Of a DNA stretch of 64,000 nucleotides, positions 12,610-23,291 are shown piece by piece. This DNA comes from Stictocephala bisonia (Eukaryota; Arthropoda; Insecta; Hemiptera; Membracidae), in NCBI GenBank assembly GCA_035578905.1, contig JAQJVL010000320.1, positions 369,692 through 433,691 of the forward strand. Direction: 5' to 3'. The notes under the pieces are model-generated. The model saw nothing but the letters and a program-made list of their open reading frames with translations, had not been told where the DNA came from and did not search any database. The translations under genes and the position numbers were made by a program. The first letter of the stretch is position 1; every line of letters begins with the position of its first letter.

Positions 12610-12840
12610 GAAGTGATCTGCATGTTATATTTACCGCATATAGGGGTTTCAGCAGCAGAGGGGAAATGTTCCACCATTTCATCTCTAGTTGGCATGAGGA
12701 GCCTTGTTGGGAGTGGGACAACAGGCACAGTCATCTGGTGAAGTTGGTGTTGGGGTATGATGTGCATTCATATCCTTCGCTCTGTGTGTTTATAGGTTAT
12801 GTTAAAGATACCTAGTAGAGAAGACTGCTTGAATTATAAC
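12610..12840 (+). pseudogene. LINE 3' remnant
   Basis: The stretch GTTATATTTACCGCATATAG, followed by a GGTTTCAGCAG block, matches the end of the LINE at 45.3-46.9 kb, which has TTATATTTACAGCATATAGG and GGTTTCAGCAG. The translated counterpart there reads LRFIFTAYRVSAVEG. Only a short, mutated tail remains here. Confidence 0.5.
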
Positions 12841-14020
12841 TGTCAATAAAATATGATATAATCTTGTATTTGGTTATCTTTAACTTGTTCATTTGTCATA
12901 TAATGAAACAGATTATACAAATAATGAACAAACTGCATAGGAATGGTAACAAAAATATACACTAGGCCTATTTCAAATTTTCTCTGAACAAATAGCAACC
13001 TTGATAAACAAATTAATTTTAAATAAACTTTTTCATCTTCTTGTTAGCTTTTATTTTCTTATAATCATTTGTTTGAACGGTACACCATACCAAATTGGAT
13101 ATCTTCTCTTAAATTGATTTGCTTTAGGCACCTGCATATTGCATATTGTAACCGTATCTTTGCCCGTTTTAGTTATCAGCCAATATCTTTGCTACCTTTA
13201 TTTAGCAACTATTTTAATGGACAACCATATTTAACTGTTTACAGCAACTTTTATTATCTCAGCAGCTTACCTTATCAATTTATTTTATATGATTGTTAAT
13301 AGTCATATTGGTAAGTAAAAAAGTTAATAAGAATTTGAGAGACATAAGTGTTTAGATACAAATTTTAAGAATATATATTTTCTTATTTATTTTAATGCTT
13401 ATAACATGATTATCTGTGTATATACATGGAGTGATGATGTACCATATTTAACTTGTGCTTGTAGTTATCAAGACAGTATTGCACAATTTTTATTAGGTGA
13501 GTTTATAAGCCACTAGAACCAAAATTAATGTAAGAGAGACATTAAATAATAGACCTATTAAATCATCACATATTCAATATCCATATTCTTCCAAATTATG
13601 ACTATCGGTGTCTTAAGAATAAAAAAATAAATACGTCATCAGCAAACATACCAGAGGATATATGCATAACAAAAATACATAAAACTTATATAGACACAAA
13701 CAAGATGCAAATTTTCAAATTTAAGAAGACTCATATAAAAACTCAGGTTTTCTTAATCCTAAGGAATTGCTGTGTTTATTGCCAGGAACATTTGTATCTT
13801 ATGTTTTAACTTTTGTGTTTGTGTCAAAGGATTTGCCTCTCTGGTAAGTTTTGATGTCTTATATCTCTTATTAAAAGTTCTTTTGGATAAAATAATGATA
13901 TTTGTTGTATATTCGTTTTTGTAGACTGAAATCATGTTATCATAAGAATGGAGTACAGAAAACGACATACTACTAGATTTATTAATGCTTAGCAGCTAAC
14001 GGACATATTTAACCAATAAA
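12841..14020. other. AT-rich DNA upstream of the Tantalus-like gene
   Basis: No element ends or exons recognised. The promoter and 5' UTR of the gene starting at 14021 should lie here, but no core-promoter motif stands out. Confidence 0.35.
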
Positions 14021-14036
14021 ATGGAAGACAGTCTTC
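14021..14036 (+). CDS. Putative first coding exon (16 nt) of the Tantalus-like gene
   Basis: The ATG context is AATAAAATGG and the donor is C|GTAAGT. It encodes MEDSL plus the first base of a Gln codon completed by AG at 16118. Phase fits, but an exon this short can fit by chance. Confidence 0.4.
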
Positions 14037-16677
14037 GTAAGTATTCCAGGCAGTTACAGCAATGCTTAGTTTTATTATTTCAATATGTATATAAGTATGC
14101 ATATGCATTTGTGTGTATTTAGTTTAATTATCTAAAAGTAAGAATGTAAAATATTCATCAAACTTAAGATACTGTGTAGTTTTGCACTGAATTTAATATA
14201 TGTCATGTTATATAATTGTAAGTCACACTAAGTTATGGCCAAGGCGCAGGTGCATGTCACACTGAACAATGAATATTTCAATGGTTTGCTAAAACTTTGA
14301 TAGTAATATCGACATTAAAGGAAATAATTTAATAACAAGAGCTCACCATAAAGTGGAGGACAGTTCAGTTAGCTTACCTGGTCCAGCTAATATACTCACA
14401 TATCCATAAGTACACCCACAAGGTTATAATATTTTGCCCCTGTTTGAGGCTTCATCAAGAGAAAAATTAGTAATTAGGCCTAATTGAAAAAAATGAATTG
14501 ATATATACATAATGATGTAAAATATGTACATCGATATGTGTGCATTAATAGCAGTGGGGGAGGGGGATGCGGACATCGCTTCGAGGGTGTTTTTTTAGAT
14601 AACTCATGGCACATAGCCAATAATCCCTGTCCTATCACCCTGTCTACGTTTACTCCACTGTTTACAAATTCCTGTTATCACTGTTTCTAGCTTAAAGATA
14701 TCAATGTAAATAATTAGAAACCAGTTAAAATAACCCATGCTCATTTAAGCTGAATGTATTTGTATAATAGTAAGCAATCTGGATTTATTGCGCACGAAAA
14801 ACAATTCTGATAAAATAACATTAGTTTATTTGGAATGGCCGGGGCTAGGGGGGCGGTTTGCCATGCAGGTTTAATTCCTTGTGTCACCATTAAGTTTTTA
14901 TCTATGTGCAGGTTCTGTAGTTCAGATGTCACGTTAAGGCGGTGGTATAATGAGTCTAAACAACAAAAATAGGCTCATCTAAGAGTGCAAGGGAATTGTG
15001 TCTTAATTGGGTATCTCTCCTCACTAATAGCTGTATGAAATTTAATCATAATTTATTATTGTTTAATCCACTTAAAACATTAAAAAGTGCAGTCTTGTTC
15101 TTCTGTCAAGATTAGTTAGGATAGTTTTATGTATTATAAGAAGAGTAATATGTTCATTCCATAAACAAAATAACACATTACAAATTTAAAAATTAGGAAT
15201 ACTAAAACAAGTAACGATGGCTAGCTGCAGTTGATAAAAATTAATAAATTAATTTTAGGTAGTCTAGGATTTACAAATAAACTCAGCGGTTCATTGTAAC
15301 ATCTTTACTTAAGGAATATATTATTTTTGAGAAATACTTATTAGACTCATTAATTTCAATCCGGAATTACTAACAGAAAAACTTACTGCATTGAAAAAAT
15401 ATTGCTTATAAAGCTATTTATAATAAATTTATATTAGTTGAGAAGAAAATAATACAATATCTTATAATAGTTATAGTATTAATAATAGTACAGTAGAACC
15501 TTGATTGTCGGAATTAATTGGTATGGGTTTTTGATCGTATTATTAATTTTAAAATTACATTACAATTAGAGGATAACATAACTATACAAAGGTTTTAAAA
15601 GCTTCTTCAATCACAGGTAGGGGGTAGGGGAGTGGCTTATTACCCACATCCGCTCTGCATTTGTCTGACACGAAACTTGTATACAAAACAATGTTATCGC
15701 ATTATAGCCTAGTGGCAGTTGTAGTTTATTGTGTTATTATCATTATTGCACAATATAGTTTATGTAAATTGTATTACTTAATTTATATTATTGTTTTAAA
15801 ACATAAGTAAAATGTGTGCAATATTAATGTTTATAATACAATTTTATTTTTAACACTTGTAACAGATTAGTCTTTTTCAACCAACCACTTTTTAATTTAT
15901 TTCAAAAATAGATTTTTTATGAATGGCTTTAATTTGATTAGGAAGAAAGTTTAATTTTTTTGAACTTAACAAAACAAATTCGATAGATTACCTTTTTTTT
16001 TAACTTAATTTAAATAAACAGTCAATCTGAACGCAGCTTGCATATAATTTTTCTATAGGTCTGTAATTATAGTATATCTAACAGATTCAATATTACATTT
16101 GTATTATTTTTTTCCAGAGGGAAGTGCTACAATAGATGAAACTAACATATGCTCAGTTAGTACTACCAAACTGGAACCTGGTATAAGTTCAACAATCATA
16201 GAAGAAAATATGGGACAACTTGGGCTAGGGGACGCTAACAGTAAAGATGTGATTGTTAACCTACAATCAGAGAACATCTCAAAATGTATAATAAAAGCTG
16301 CAACCTCTAATCGCAGATATACATTACGTCCACAGAAACGGCTCCAAAATACTGAATACGCAGTAACACCAATGAAGAAGAGTCTACAATGCAAGAAAAA
16401 AAATACTTGTTTGGAAACAATATTTGAAGATCCACAACATAAAAATGGATCAATAATTCTCTTAGGCAGGGCATTAAAACGATCAATAGCATTTAATGAT
16501 AGCATAAATTTGTCTAAAATGAAACGACGTCGATTAAAGATTAAAAGACTATCCAAAAACAACAAAAAGAAAGCAATTAAGATAACTTTAGAAGATGTTA
16601 AACGCAAATTAAAGTGTTTAGAAGAGTGTGAAGATAACGAGTGGATGGACATCTCTGAGCCATCCACCGTGAGTTGA
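14021..16677 (+). CDS. Small basic nuclear-type protein, tentatively Tantalus-like (2 coding exons)
   Basis: The long last exon (16118-16677) follows a clean acceptor (TTTTTTCCAG) and encodes about 186 residues. It is Ser/Asn-rich and acidic at first, then basic. It contains SNRRYTLRPQKR, TCLETIFEDP, GRALKRSIAFND and a lysine/arginine cluster (SKMKRRRLKIKRL) likely to act in nuclear localisation. The exon needs one upstream base; ATGGAAGACAGTCTTC followed by GTAAGT at 14021-14036 supplies it exactly, giving a 191-residue protein. The 'LETIFE' block followed by a 'KRSI-F-D' block is reminiscent of Tantalus-like chromatin-associated proteins. That assignment is from memory and weak. An intact 560-nt exon among decayed repeats argues for a real gene. 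More upstream exons are possible. Confidence 0.55.
15488..15530 (+). mobile_element. Solo Tigger/pogo-type terminus
   Basis: TACAGTAGAACCTTGATTG, followed by TCGGAATTAATTGG, resembles the left end of the Tigger element at 55257 (CAGTAGAGCGCTGATTATCC, then GAACTAATTGG). No matching right end was found nearby, so this is probably a decayed fragment inside the intron of the Tantalus-like gene. Confidence 0.45.
16118..16677 (+). CDS. Last coding exon of the Tantalus-like gene
   Basis: The acceptor is TTTTTTCCAG at 16108-16117 and the stop TGA is at 16675-16677. It encodes the LRPQKR, LETIFEDP and basic C-terminal blocks. The open frame is uninterrupted for 560 nt in a 65-70% AT region, unlike the neighbouring transposon remnants. 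Confidence 0.65.
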
Positions 16678-16895
16678 GAGGTTAGACTCTTACTTGACAT
16701 TATAATTTTACTATATTGTGCTTGTAGCTTTTGCATGATTCAAACTAAAGATAAATCTGTCGTAAAATATTTAATCTTTTATATAGTATTTTGTGTTTTA
16801 TAGCAGTGTTTAAGATATTAATTCTAAAAAAGTCACTATTTGTTAATGATTGTAACAATAGGAAAAACAACGATTTTGATAAGTTTTGTTATTTT

Positions 16896-16901
16896 AATAA
16901 A
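16896..16901 (+). terminator. Candidate polyadenylation signal
   Basis: AATAAA about 220 bp downstream of the stop codon of the Tantalus-like gene. The hexamer is common by chance in AT-rich DNA, so this rests on position only. Confidence 0.35.
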
Positions 16902-18060
16902 AAATACAGCAATTATTTTAGGTGTAATAATTTTATCACCCTCAATTTATCTTTGTATGTTGCTGCTCTTTATATAGCTGGTCTTTTTGTACTTTAATTT
17001 AAGGGTATAAAACAACTAAATGTAGAGACAGTAATAATGTTTTATTAGGTAAATGTTGGAAGTGTTAAAGTTGCTTGTCCGTACATTCAATGACTGCACT
17101 AAAGATTCTGTTGAAGAGTGCTTACAGAAAAACTAATCCTATGCAATAGCATAAGCTTCAACTGTCCTGTTATAATAGTTGTCACCTATTTATATCTTAA
17201 GATATTAATTTAAAAAATGTGTGAACATATATTATAAGATAATCACCTATTTTCTTGCAATCTAATGCTTTCTCAGGCAGAGTAATTATTAAACGTGAAT
17301 CTACCGTCAAGACACAAACCTGATGTAAATGTCTCAGATATTAAAAAATGTAAGTCAAAGAGTTTATTTATTTATGAATTCATGAGAAATATTAAACTGA
17401 ACCGTAAATATTAAAAATATTATGAACCGTTGAAAGGCCAGTCTTAATATTGTTAGGCTATTTATAGTCCAAAATAAATTAGTATTATTAAGTTTGAAAT
17501 AACCGACTCAGCAAAGTTTCAGTATTTCAGTTTCAGCTCTTATAGACAAACAGAGCTACTAGCTGGTGCAAAAATATAGAGCACTGTCTGTCTGCTCACT
17601 GTCAAATACCATCCTCACGGTTTTGCTCGGATATTATATTACAGTATTTTTGTTTAAACATGTCTAAAATGTCTCATAAAATTTAATTTGATATTGAATA
17701 GTATATAACTCAATCATCGTTAGTTAAACATTTATTTAAAGAACAAACAAATTATTAACTATAAAAGTTGTAGATATTTATTAGATATTAAGCATAATGA
17801 TGTAAATTAATGTACTTGAAGGAATCAAGCTTTAATTAGCCTATTCCAAGACAAAAAATTAATGTTTATTTATTGGTACAACCCATGTTTTGTACCTAAA
17901 TTACATTTAGGTTGAAATTATTAATTGATTTAATACAATTACGTTTGTATATAATAATTATGTTAGGTTAAAAGACCTATTTTATAACAATATTCAAGAA
18001 ATGTATGAATTGTTAAAGTAAATAATTAATTAGTTTTAGTAAAAATAAGCTTTCAAACAA
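16902..18060. other. AT-rich intergenic DNA
   Basis: No coding, RNA or repeat feature could be supported in this stretch. Confidence 0.4.
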
Positions 18061-20488
18061 ATAAAAACCAGCACAGTGTGTAATTTAGCTGAAATAGACT
18101 GGGATTGCCTGAGTTCTATTTCAAATGTAAATGAAGCTGTGGATTTATTTTATAAAAATATCTACAAAGTTCTTGATTTAACATGTCCAAAAAAGAAAGG
18201 TTAACAACCCAAATACCCATGTTGGTTCACAAAATCAATTATTTCAAACATTAAATTAAAGGGAAAGCATCGTCGTAAATTTGGCCAAATGAGGAATATA
18301 TATATTTAAGAAATCGAGGCCACTGGCTAAGGAAGAAATTAGAGTTGCATATAGGGAATATTTATATCATTTAGAAAAGAACATTATTTCAGATATTAAT
18401 AAGCTTTGCTGTTTTGCAAGAAGTAAAAAATCTGTTAAGAATATGTTATGCATTAGTTATGTTAAATTATTAGTTATGCAATATAATGGGAATCAGCTTA
18501 CCAATGGCAAAGATATTATTGTTCAAGCTTTTGAGCATTATTTTGGTCTGTGTATAATAGATACACTGAAGAGCCTACGGCAGAGATGATAATGGATGAT
18601 CCCTCTGTTGCAGGCGTGGGTTGCCTGTCTCTGGGCCAGGTTTCTGAGAGTGATGTGTTCGTTGCAATTAAAAAAAATTAAGTCAAAAGCTACTACAGTT
18701 CTAGACTTATTGCTGCAATATTTAATTAAGGAGTGTGTTGATATTTTGTCGAAACCACTTAGTATTATTTTTAATTTAAGTTTAAAAACTTGTGTTTTTC
18801 CAGAAAAATAGAAAATTTCTAAAATAACGCCAATCCAATTTTTGAAAGTGGAAAAGCATCTCAGATCCGGTGGCTGTTTTGTCTGTTCCGGTTAAAGTAT
18901 TTGAGATAATTATCCAGAAACCAATATTTAAGCATTTTAAGAACTATCTTTCGCCTAATCAGCATGGTTTTGTTGCAATGTGGTCCATTAACACAAATTT
19001 ATTATCCTTCACACATTACATCTCCTTGGATTTGGATAGAAACACCCAGACAGATGCTATATTCCTTGACCTGGCCAAGGCATTTGACAAAGTGGATCAT
19101 TTAATTTTACTTAGGAAATTGCATTATTATGGATTATCAAATAGCTCGATCTAATTTTTAGGTCTTATTTAATAAATAGGAAGCCATATGCATTTTATAA
19201 GGGACATTTATCAGAAAAATTTACTATCCAGTCAGGAGATTTCCCCAAGGATCGAACTTAGGACCGTGTTTGTTCATGATCATGATTAATGACATGTGAA
19301 AACATGTGGTCCACTCGAAGCCATTTGCAGATAACTTGAAGCTATTTCACTACATAACAGACTACTGTGATGCTGAGAGACTTCAAGAAGATCTTGATAG
19401 CATTTATAAATGGAGGGAAAACAAAAAATGAAATTTAATCTATCTAAATGCCATACTATGACTTTCAGTCGATCAGAAAATTGCATTAAAAGAAACTACT
19501 ATTTAAATGGACAGTTGATTTGCAGAGTAAAATCAACTAAAGGTCTGGGGTTAAATATGGATTGCAATTTTCATGATCATGATTAATGACTTGTGAAAAC
19601 ATGTGGTCCACTCGAAGCAATTTGCAGATAACTTGAAGCTATTTCACTACATAAAAGACTACTGTGATGCTGAGAGACTTCAAGAAGATCTTGATAGCAT
19701 TTATAAATGGAGGGAAAACAAAAAATGAAATTTAATCTATCTAAATGCCATACTATGACTTTCAGTCGATCAGAAAATTGCATTAAAAGCAACTACTATT
19801 TAAATGGACAGTTGATTTGCTGAGTAAAATCAACTATAGGTCTGGGGTTAAATATGGATTGCAATTTGTCATTTGATCTCCACATAAGCAATTGTATATC
19901 GTCCGCAGGCAGAATGATGGAGTTTATTATTAGGCAAGGTGTACATTTTCAAAATCTAACGACGCTAATATTTTTGTATAAGGTCAGGTCAAGACTAGAA
20001 AATACTGTTATAGTATGGAATCCCATTCATTCATTTCAAAACGATGCACTTGAAACAATCCAAAAAAGATTTTTAAGATATCTTTATTTCAAGTGTTTAT
20101 ACTTATTTGGTTCCATACAGTGAATTATTGAATCTGTTTGGGTTTTAAAGTTTACGCCTGAGGAGGGATGTGATGAGGCAGATGTTTATGCATGGCCTGG
20201 TCCAGGGACGGGTAGATGACGCTGCAGCCTGGAAATTCTCTATTTTAGGATACCTGCTTTTAACAGCAGAAATAGGCTTCTATTTGACTTGCCACACGTT
20301 CGTACGGTTGCGCATGAGTCCTCGCCTTTTCTTCGGATGATGAGGGATAACAACCTAATGTTTTCTGGTGGAGAGAATATTGCCATAATCCATGATAAGG
20401 CTGGAATTTTCGAAAGGAAATATAAATTATTATTAAAACGAGAAACATAGGATTTTAAAATTATTATCATATTGTTGTACCTTTGTTA
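18060..20488 (+). pseudogene. Decayed CR1/Jockey-type LINE (ORF2, linker to RT and tail)
   Basis: Broken frames in family order: a linker (DWDCLSSISNVNEAVDLFYK, then PCWFTKSIISNIKLKGKHRR), the reverse-transcriptase core (NQHGF, then IFLDLAKAFDKVDHLILLRK, then a FADNLKLF block at the catalytic position, where families usually have FADDxK) and the C-terminal region (SRLENTVIVWNPIH, then LETIQKRFLRYLY). Many stops, frameshifts and the altered catalytic Asp show it is inactive. It contains a 297-bp internal tandem duplication. A Merlin transposon lies in its 3' tail at 20497-21677. The 5' end (endonuclease) is missing. Confidence 0.85.
19274..19867 (+). repeat. 297-bp internal tandem duplication in the LINE
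   Basis: Copies at 19274-19570 and 19571-19867 both start TCATGATCATGATTAATGAC and end ATATGGATTGCAATTT. They differ at only a few bases (for example CATAACAG/CATAAAAG), so the duplication occurred after the LINE lost function. It repeats the part of the RT domain holding the ADN motif. Confidence 0.9.
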
Positions 20489-20496
20489 TTGCTTTT
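20489..20496. repeat. Left 8-bp target-site duplication of Merlin
   Basis: TTGCTTTT directly precedes the left terminal repeat, and the same octamer follows the right end at 21678-21685. Merlin elements are known for 8-9 bp duplications. Confidence 0.85.
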
Positions 20497-21677
20497 GGAT
20501 CTTTTCCGTTATACGTATACCACTATTTAAATATATTGAATAATACATTTTAACCATTGTTTGGTATAAATAACGGAACACGGTATTCAATTTATTGATT
20601 TAAAACATGTTTTCCTCATTTTCAACCTTTAGAACCGGCTTTCTTATCTGTAAAGCGGTTTTCTTATCTGTAATCTGGCAGTCGTCAGTTTGTTTGCGAG
20701 ACATAATAAACTTTCTTCGATTGGCCGATCTATACAAAACTGAAGAAGATGCGATACATTTTTTCCAAGGTAAATCTGTTTTGCATAATCCTCGGAAATG
20801 AGTGCGTGGACACGACATGGTCCTTAACGTGAATTCGTGTAAATGGGTATGTTCTAAACGTGAGTGCCGTGAGTACAAATCTATTCGAGTTGACACTTAT
20901 TTAACAGGTTCGAAACTGCCATTTCGAAAGGTGTTACTTTTTATCTATTGTTGGTCCAGGAAATTAACAACAATTGAATTTTGTGAGCACGAACTAGAAA
21001 TCAATCATAACACAACTGTAGATTGGTGTAACTATATGCGTGAAGTATGTGCCGACAATTTGTTACGCAACCCTATTCAAATTGGAGGACCTAACACAAC
21101 TGTGGAAATTGATGAAAGTTTATTTTCGCGTCGTAAAAATAATGTTGGTCGTGTACTTCCACAACAATGGGTATTTGGAGGAGTTTGTCGTGAAAGTCGT
21201 TAGTGTTTTTTAGTTGCCGTTCCTGAACGTTCCGCTGCTCAACTGTTGCCCATAATTAAGGAATACATTAGGCCGGGGACAACAATTATATCTGACGAGT
21301 GGCGAGCCTATAATAGCATTTACAGGTTAGGCTATGAACATTATACGGTGAACCATACGTATAATTTTGTTGATCCCGAAAGTGGTGCTCACACACAAAC
21401 AATTGAGAGTACTTGGCGTCTGGCTAAACAACGAAATAAAAACCAGTGCGGGACCAGACGCACGTTGTTAGATTCTTACCTGTGCGAGTTCATGTGGCGG
21501 CGGCGACACGCAGGAAAGGACTTGTTTGAGGAAATACTGCGTAATATCGCCAAGTATTGGCCACCTTCATCAACATAATAAGGTAACTTACTTATATAAA
21601 TATAATACTTATAATGAAAAAGCATATAATTCGACATTAAATAGTGGTAGGGCCTATACCTATAACGGAAAAGATCC
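20497..21677 (+). mobile_element. Merlin superfamily DNA transposon (1181 bp)
   Basis: The terminal inverted repeats begin GGATCTTTTCCGTTATA at 20497 and, inverted, at 21677. Similarity extends to CCACTATTTAA on both sides (left end near 20530; right end near 21635 with a 6-9 bp indel). A perfect 8-bp duplication TTGCTTTT flanks it. It encodes a single IS1595/ISXO2-type transposase. The insertion sits in the 3' tail of a dead LINE, so it is younger than that LINE. Complete ends and only two stops in the gene suggest recent activity. Confidence 0.92.
20607..21578 (+). pseudogene. Merlin (IS1595-like) transposase with two nonsense mutations
   Basis: One reading frame of 324 codons runs from ATG 20607 to the stop at 21576-21578. 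It is interrupted only by TGA at 20799-20801 and TAG at 21201-21203, with no frameshift. The N-terminal part has a zinc-ribbon-like CKWVCSKREC. The catalytic domain shows VEIDES (first Asp), IISDEWRAYNSIY (second Asp) and HTQTIESTW (third acidic residue), plus RRKNNVGR and WVFGGVCRES, all characteristic of the DDE ISXO2-like/Merlin family. Length is normal for Merlin transposases. The protein would cut and join element ends in the nucleus, but this copy is inactive unless the stops are read through. A related intact copy may exist elsewhere in the genome. Confidence 0.9.
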
Positions 21678-21996
21678 TTGCTTTTTATTATTACTGTTGC
21701 TCTCATTTAATTTATATGTTTGTTTATTATATAATATTTTATCCTTAATTATTCATAGTTTATATCATATATATGTATTTTTTCCCTTTTATTGTTGCAT
21801 GATTTGTTATTTATATGTTAAAGTATGTATATTTCTTTATAAGTGAACTTATCATTTAAAACAAACGTTTATTGTCGTGTGGATGATCCTTTTTAAGTGT
21901 TTTTGTTAATTGTACGTTTGCAGATCTTGGAAAGTTTTGTATTTTAACATTTATGTCATGGCTTAAATCCCACTGTATTTAAGTATCACTGTACGT

Positions 21997-22486
21997 GTAT
22001 AGGCGGGTGGGTGGGTCAATATCGCTGTACGTGTTTGAGTGTGTGGGTAGGTCAAATAGTTTTTTAATTAGCATAATACGTGTTGGTACATATACAGTAC
22101 AAATAAACGTCACACAACACAAATTTACTACAATATAAGCACAAAATGCACAAATATTATGGTGATCGATTTCGGTGAACCACGCTCACCTTCCTCAGAC
22201 CAGAGGGATTCACAAAAGAATCATTTTGTTTTGTGAATCCCTCTGGTCTGAGGAAGGTGAGCGTGGTTCACCGAAATCGATCACCATAATATTTGTGCAT
22301 TTTGTGCTTATATTGTAGTAAATTTGTGTTGTGTGACGTTTATTTGTACTGTGGGTAGGTCAGTATCACTGTACATGTATGGGCTGGCGGGTGGGTCAAT
22401 ATTACTGTACGTGTTTGAGTGGGCATGTGGGTCAGTATCACTGTACGTGTATTGGCGGGCGGGCGGGTCAGTATCACTGTATGTGT
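21997..22486. repeat. G-rich minisatellite, ~36-bp unit, left block
   Basis: Degenerate units of the form GGGCGGGTGGGTCAGTATC, then ACTGTACGTGTAT. The array is split by the Penelope-derived palindrome (22095-22351) and by a LINE (22487-23197), then resumes at 23198. The consensus and period are clearest in the right block. Confidence 0.85.
22095..22351. repeat. Perfect palindrome: two Penelope-like 3' ends head to head
   Basis: Arms 22095-22217 and 22229-22351 are exact reverse complements over 123 bp, around an 11-bp loop (GAATCATTTTG). Each arm starts with TTTTGTGAATCCCTCTGG at the loop side and ends GTTTATTTGTACTG outward. The same sequence, in single copy and with a few substitutions, is the 3' end of the Penelope-like element at 35.5-35.64 kb. 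Penelope-like elements often carry terminal repeats in inverted orientation, which fits; an assembly fold-back artefact is the alternative. Confidence 0.85.
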
Positions 22487-23197
22487 AATACAGAAATACA
22501 GAAATCTTTATTCATGATCATTGAGAACAGAATATTTGTCACAAAATATAACATTAAAACAACAACAACAAAAATGTAATTGGTCACATTTTCAAGTGCA
22601 GGAAATTTAAAGAAAATTTCAAAAATTAAAGGTCAAGGGTACTATAGAATTCTTCCATGCTGTAGATTGATTTCTCCACCAGCCAGTCATGTAGTTGTCT
22701 GTTCAGTGTCTTTAGATTACTATTTTTAATGTCCTTGGGAAGTGCATTAAAGAGCTTGGCTCCAGCATACGATGGCTTTTTGGTGTAGATAGTGGTTCTG
22801 TGGGCTGGAAGGTAGGTCTGAGCTCCTCTAGTTTGATATGCATGAACCTCTTCATTTCTTAACAGGTTTTGTTTTGAAGCATAAATAATGACCTCGATTA
22901 TATACATTGAGGTAACAGTAAGGATTTTTAGGTCTTTAAAAGCTTCTCTACAGCTGTGGAGGTGAGAGAGACCAGCCATAATTCTTATTGCTCGCTTTTG
23001 AAGAATTAATATCCTCTGGAGGTTGCCAATTGAGGAGCCACCCCATAGAGTGATTCCATATCAGAGATGAGAATCAAAAAGGGCGAAATAGGCAATCCTT
23101 AAGGCAGATGATGTGGCAGTTGCTTTAATTCTTTTAAGGGCAAAAATGGCGCAGCTTAGTTTTGAGCAGAGGTTATCTATATGACAGCTCCAGGTCA
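22487..23197 (-). pseudogene. 5'-truncated LINE, ORF2 C-terminus
   Basis: The minus strand reads SCHIDNLCSKLSCAIFALKR, RIAYFALFDSHL, a stop, YGITLWGGSS, then MAGLSHLHSCREAFKDLKIL, IIEVIIYASK, AYQTRGAQTY and KLFNALPKDIKNSNLK to a stop near 22627. This is the thumb and C-terminal region of a CR1/Jockey-type retrotransposon. The 3' end finishes with a short repeated octamer (ATTTCTGT, twice), as in families with microsatellite-like tails. It is inserted in the minisatellite. Only one or two stops are present, so it is fairly young. Confidence 0.85.
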
Positions 23198-23291
23198 GAT
23201 GGGCGGGCAGGTGGGTCAGTATCACTGTACATGTATGGGCGGGCGGGTGGGTCAGTATCACTGTACGTATGGGCGGGTCGGGCCAGCCCAA
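23198..23291. repeat. G-rich minisatellite, right block, with G-quadruplex motif
   Basis: Two and a half units with a 36-bp period (TCAGTATCACTGTAC at 23216 and 23252). Bases 23237-23251 read GGGCGGGCGGGTGGG, four G-triplets with single-base loops, a canonical intramolecular quadruplex motif on the + strand. Confidence 0.85.

Noticed and set aside
16104..16736. 210-codon minus-strand open frame opposite the Tantalus-like exon
   Set aside because: Shadow of the plus-strand exon, which has the acceptor and protein-like composition.
21997..23291. CRISPR-like array
   Set aside because: Units are degenerate, contiguous and without unique spacers; this is a eukaryotic minisatellite interrupted by transposons.
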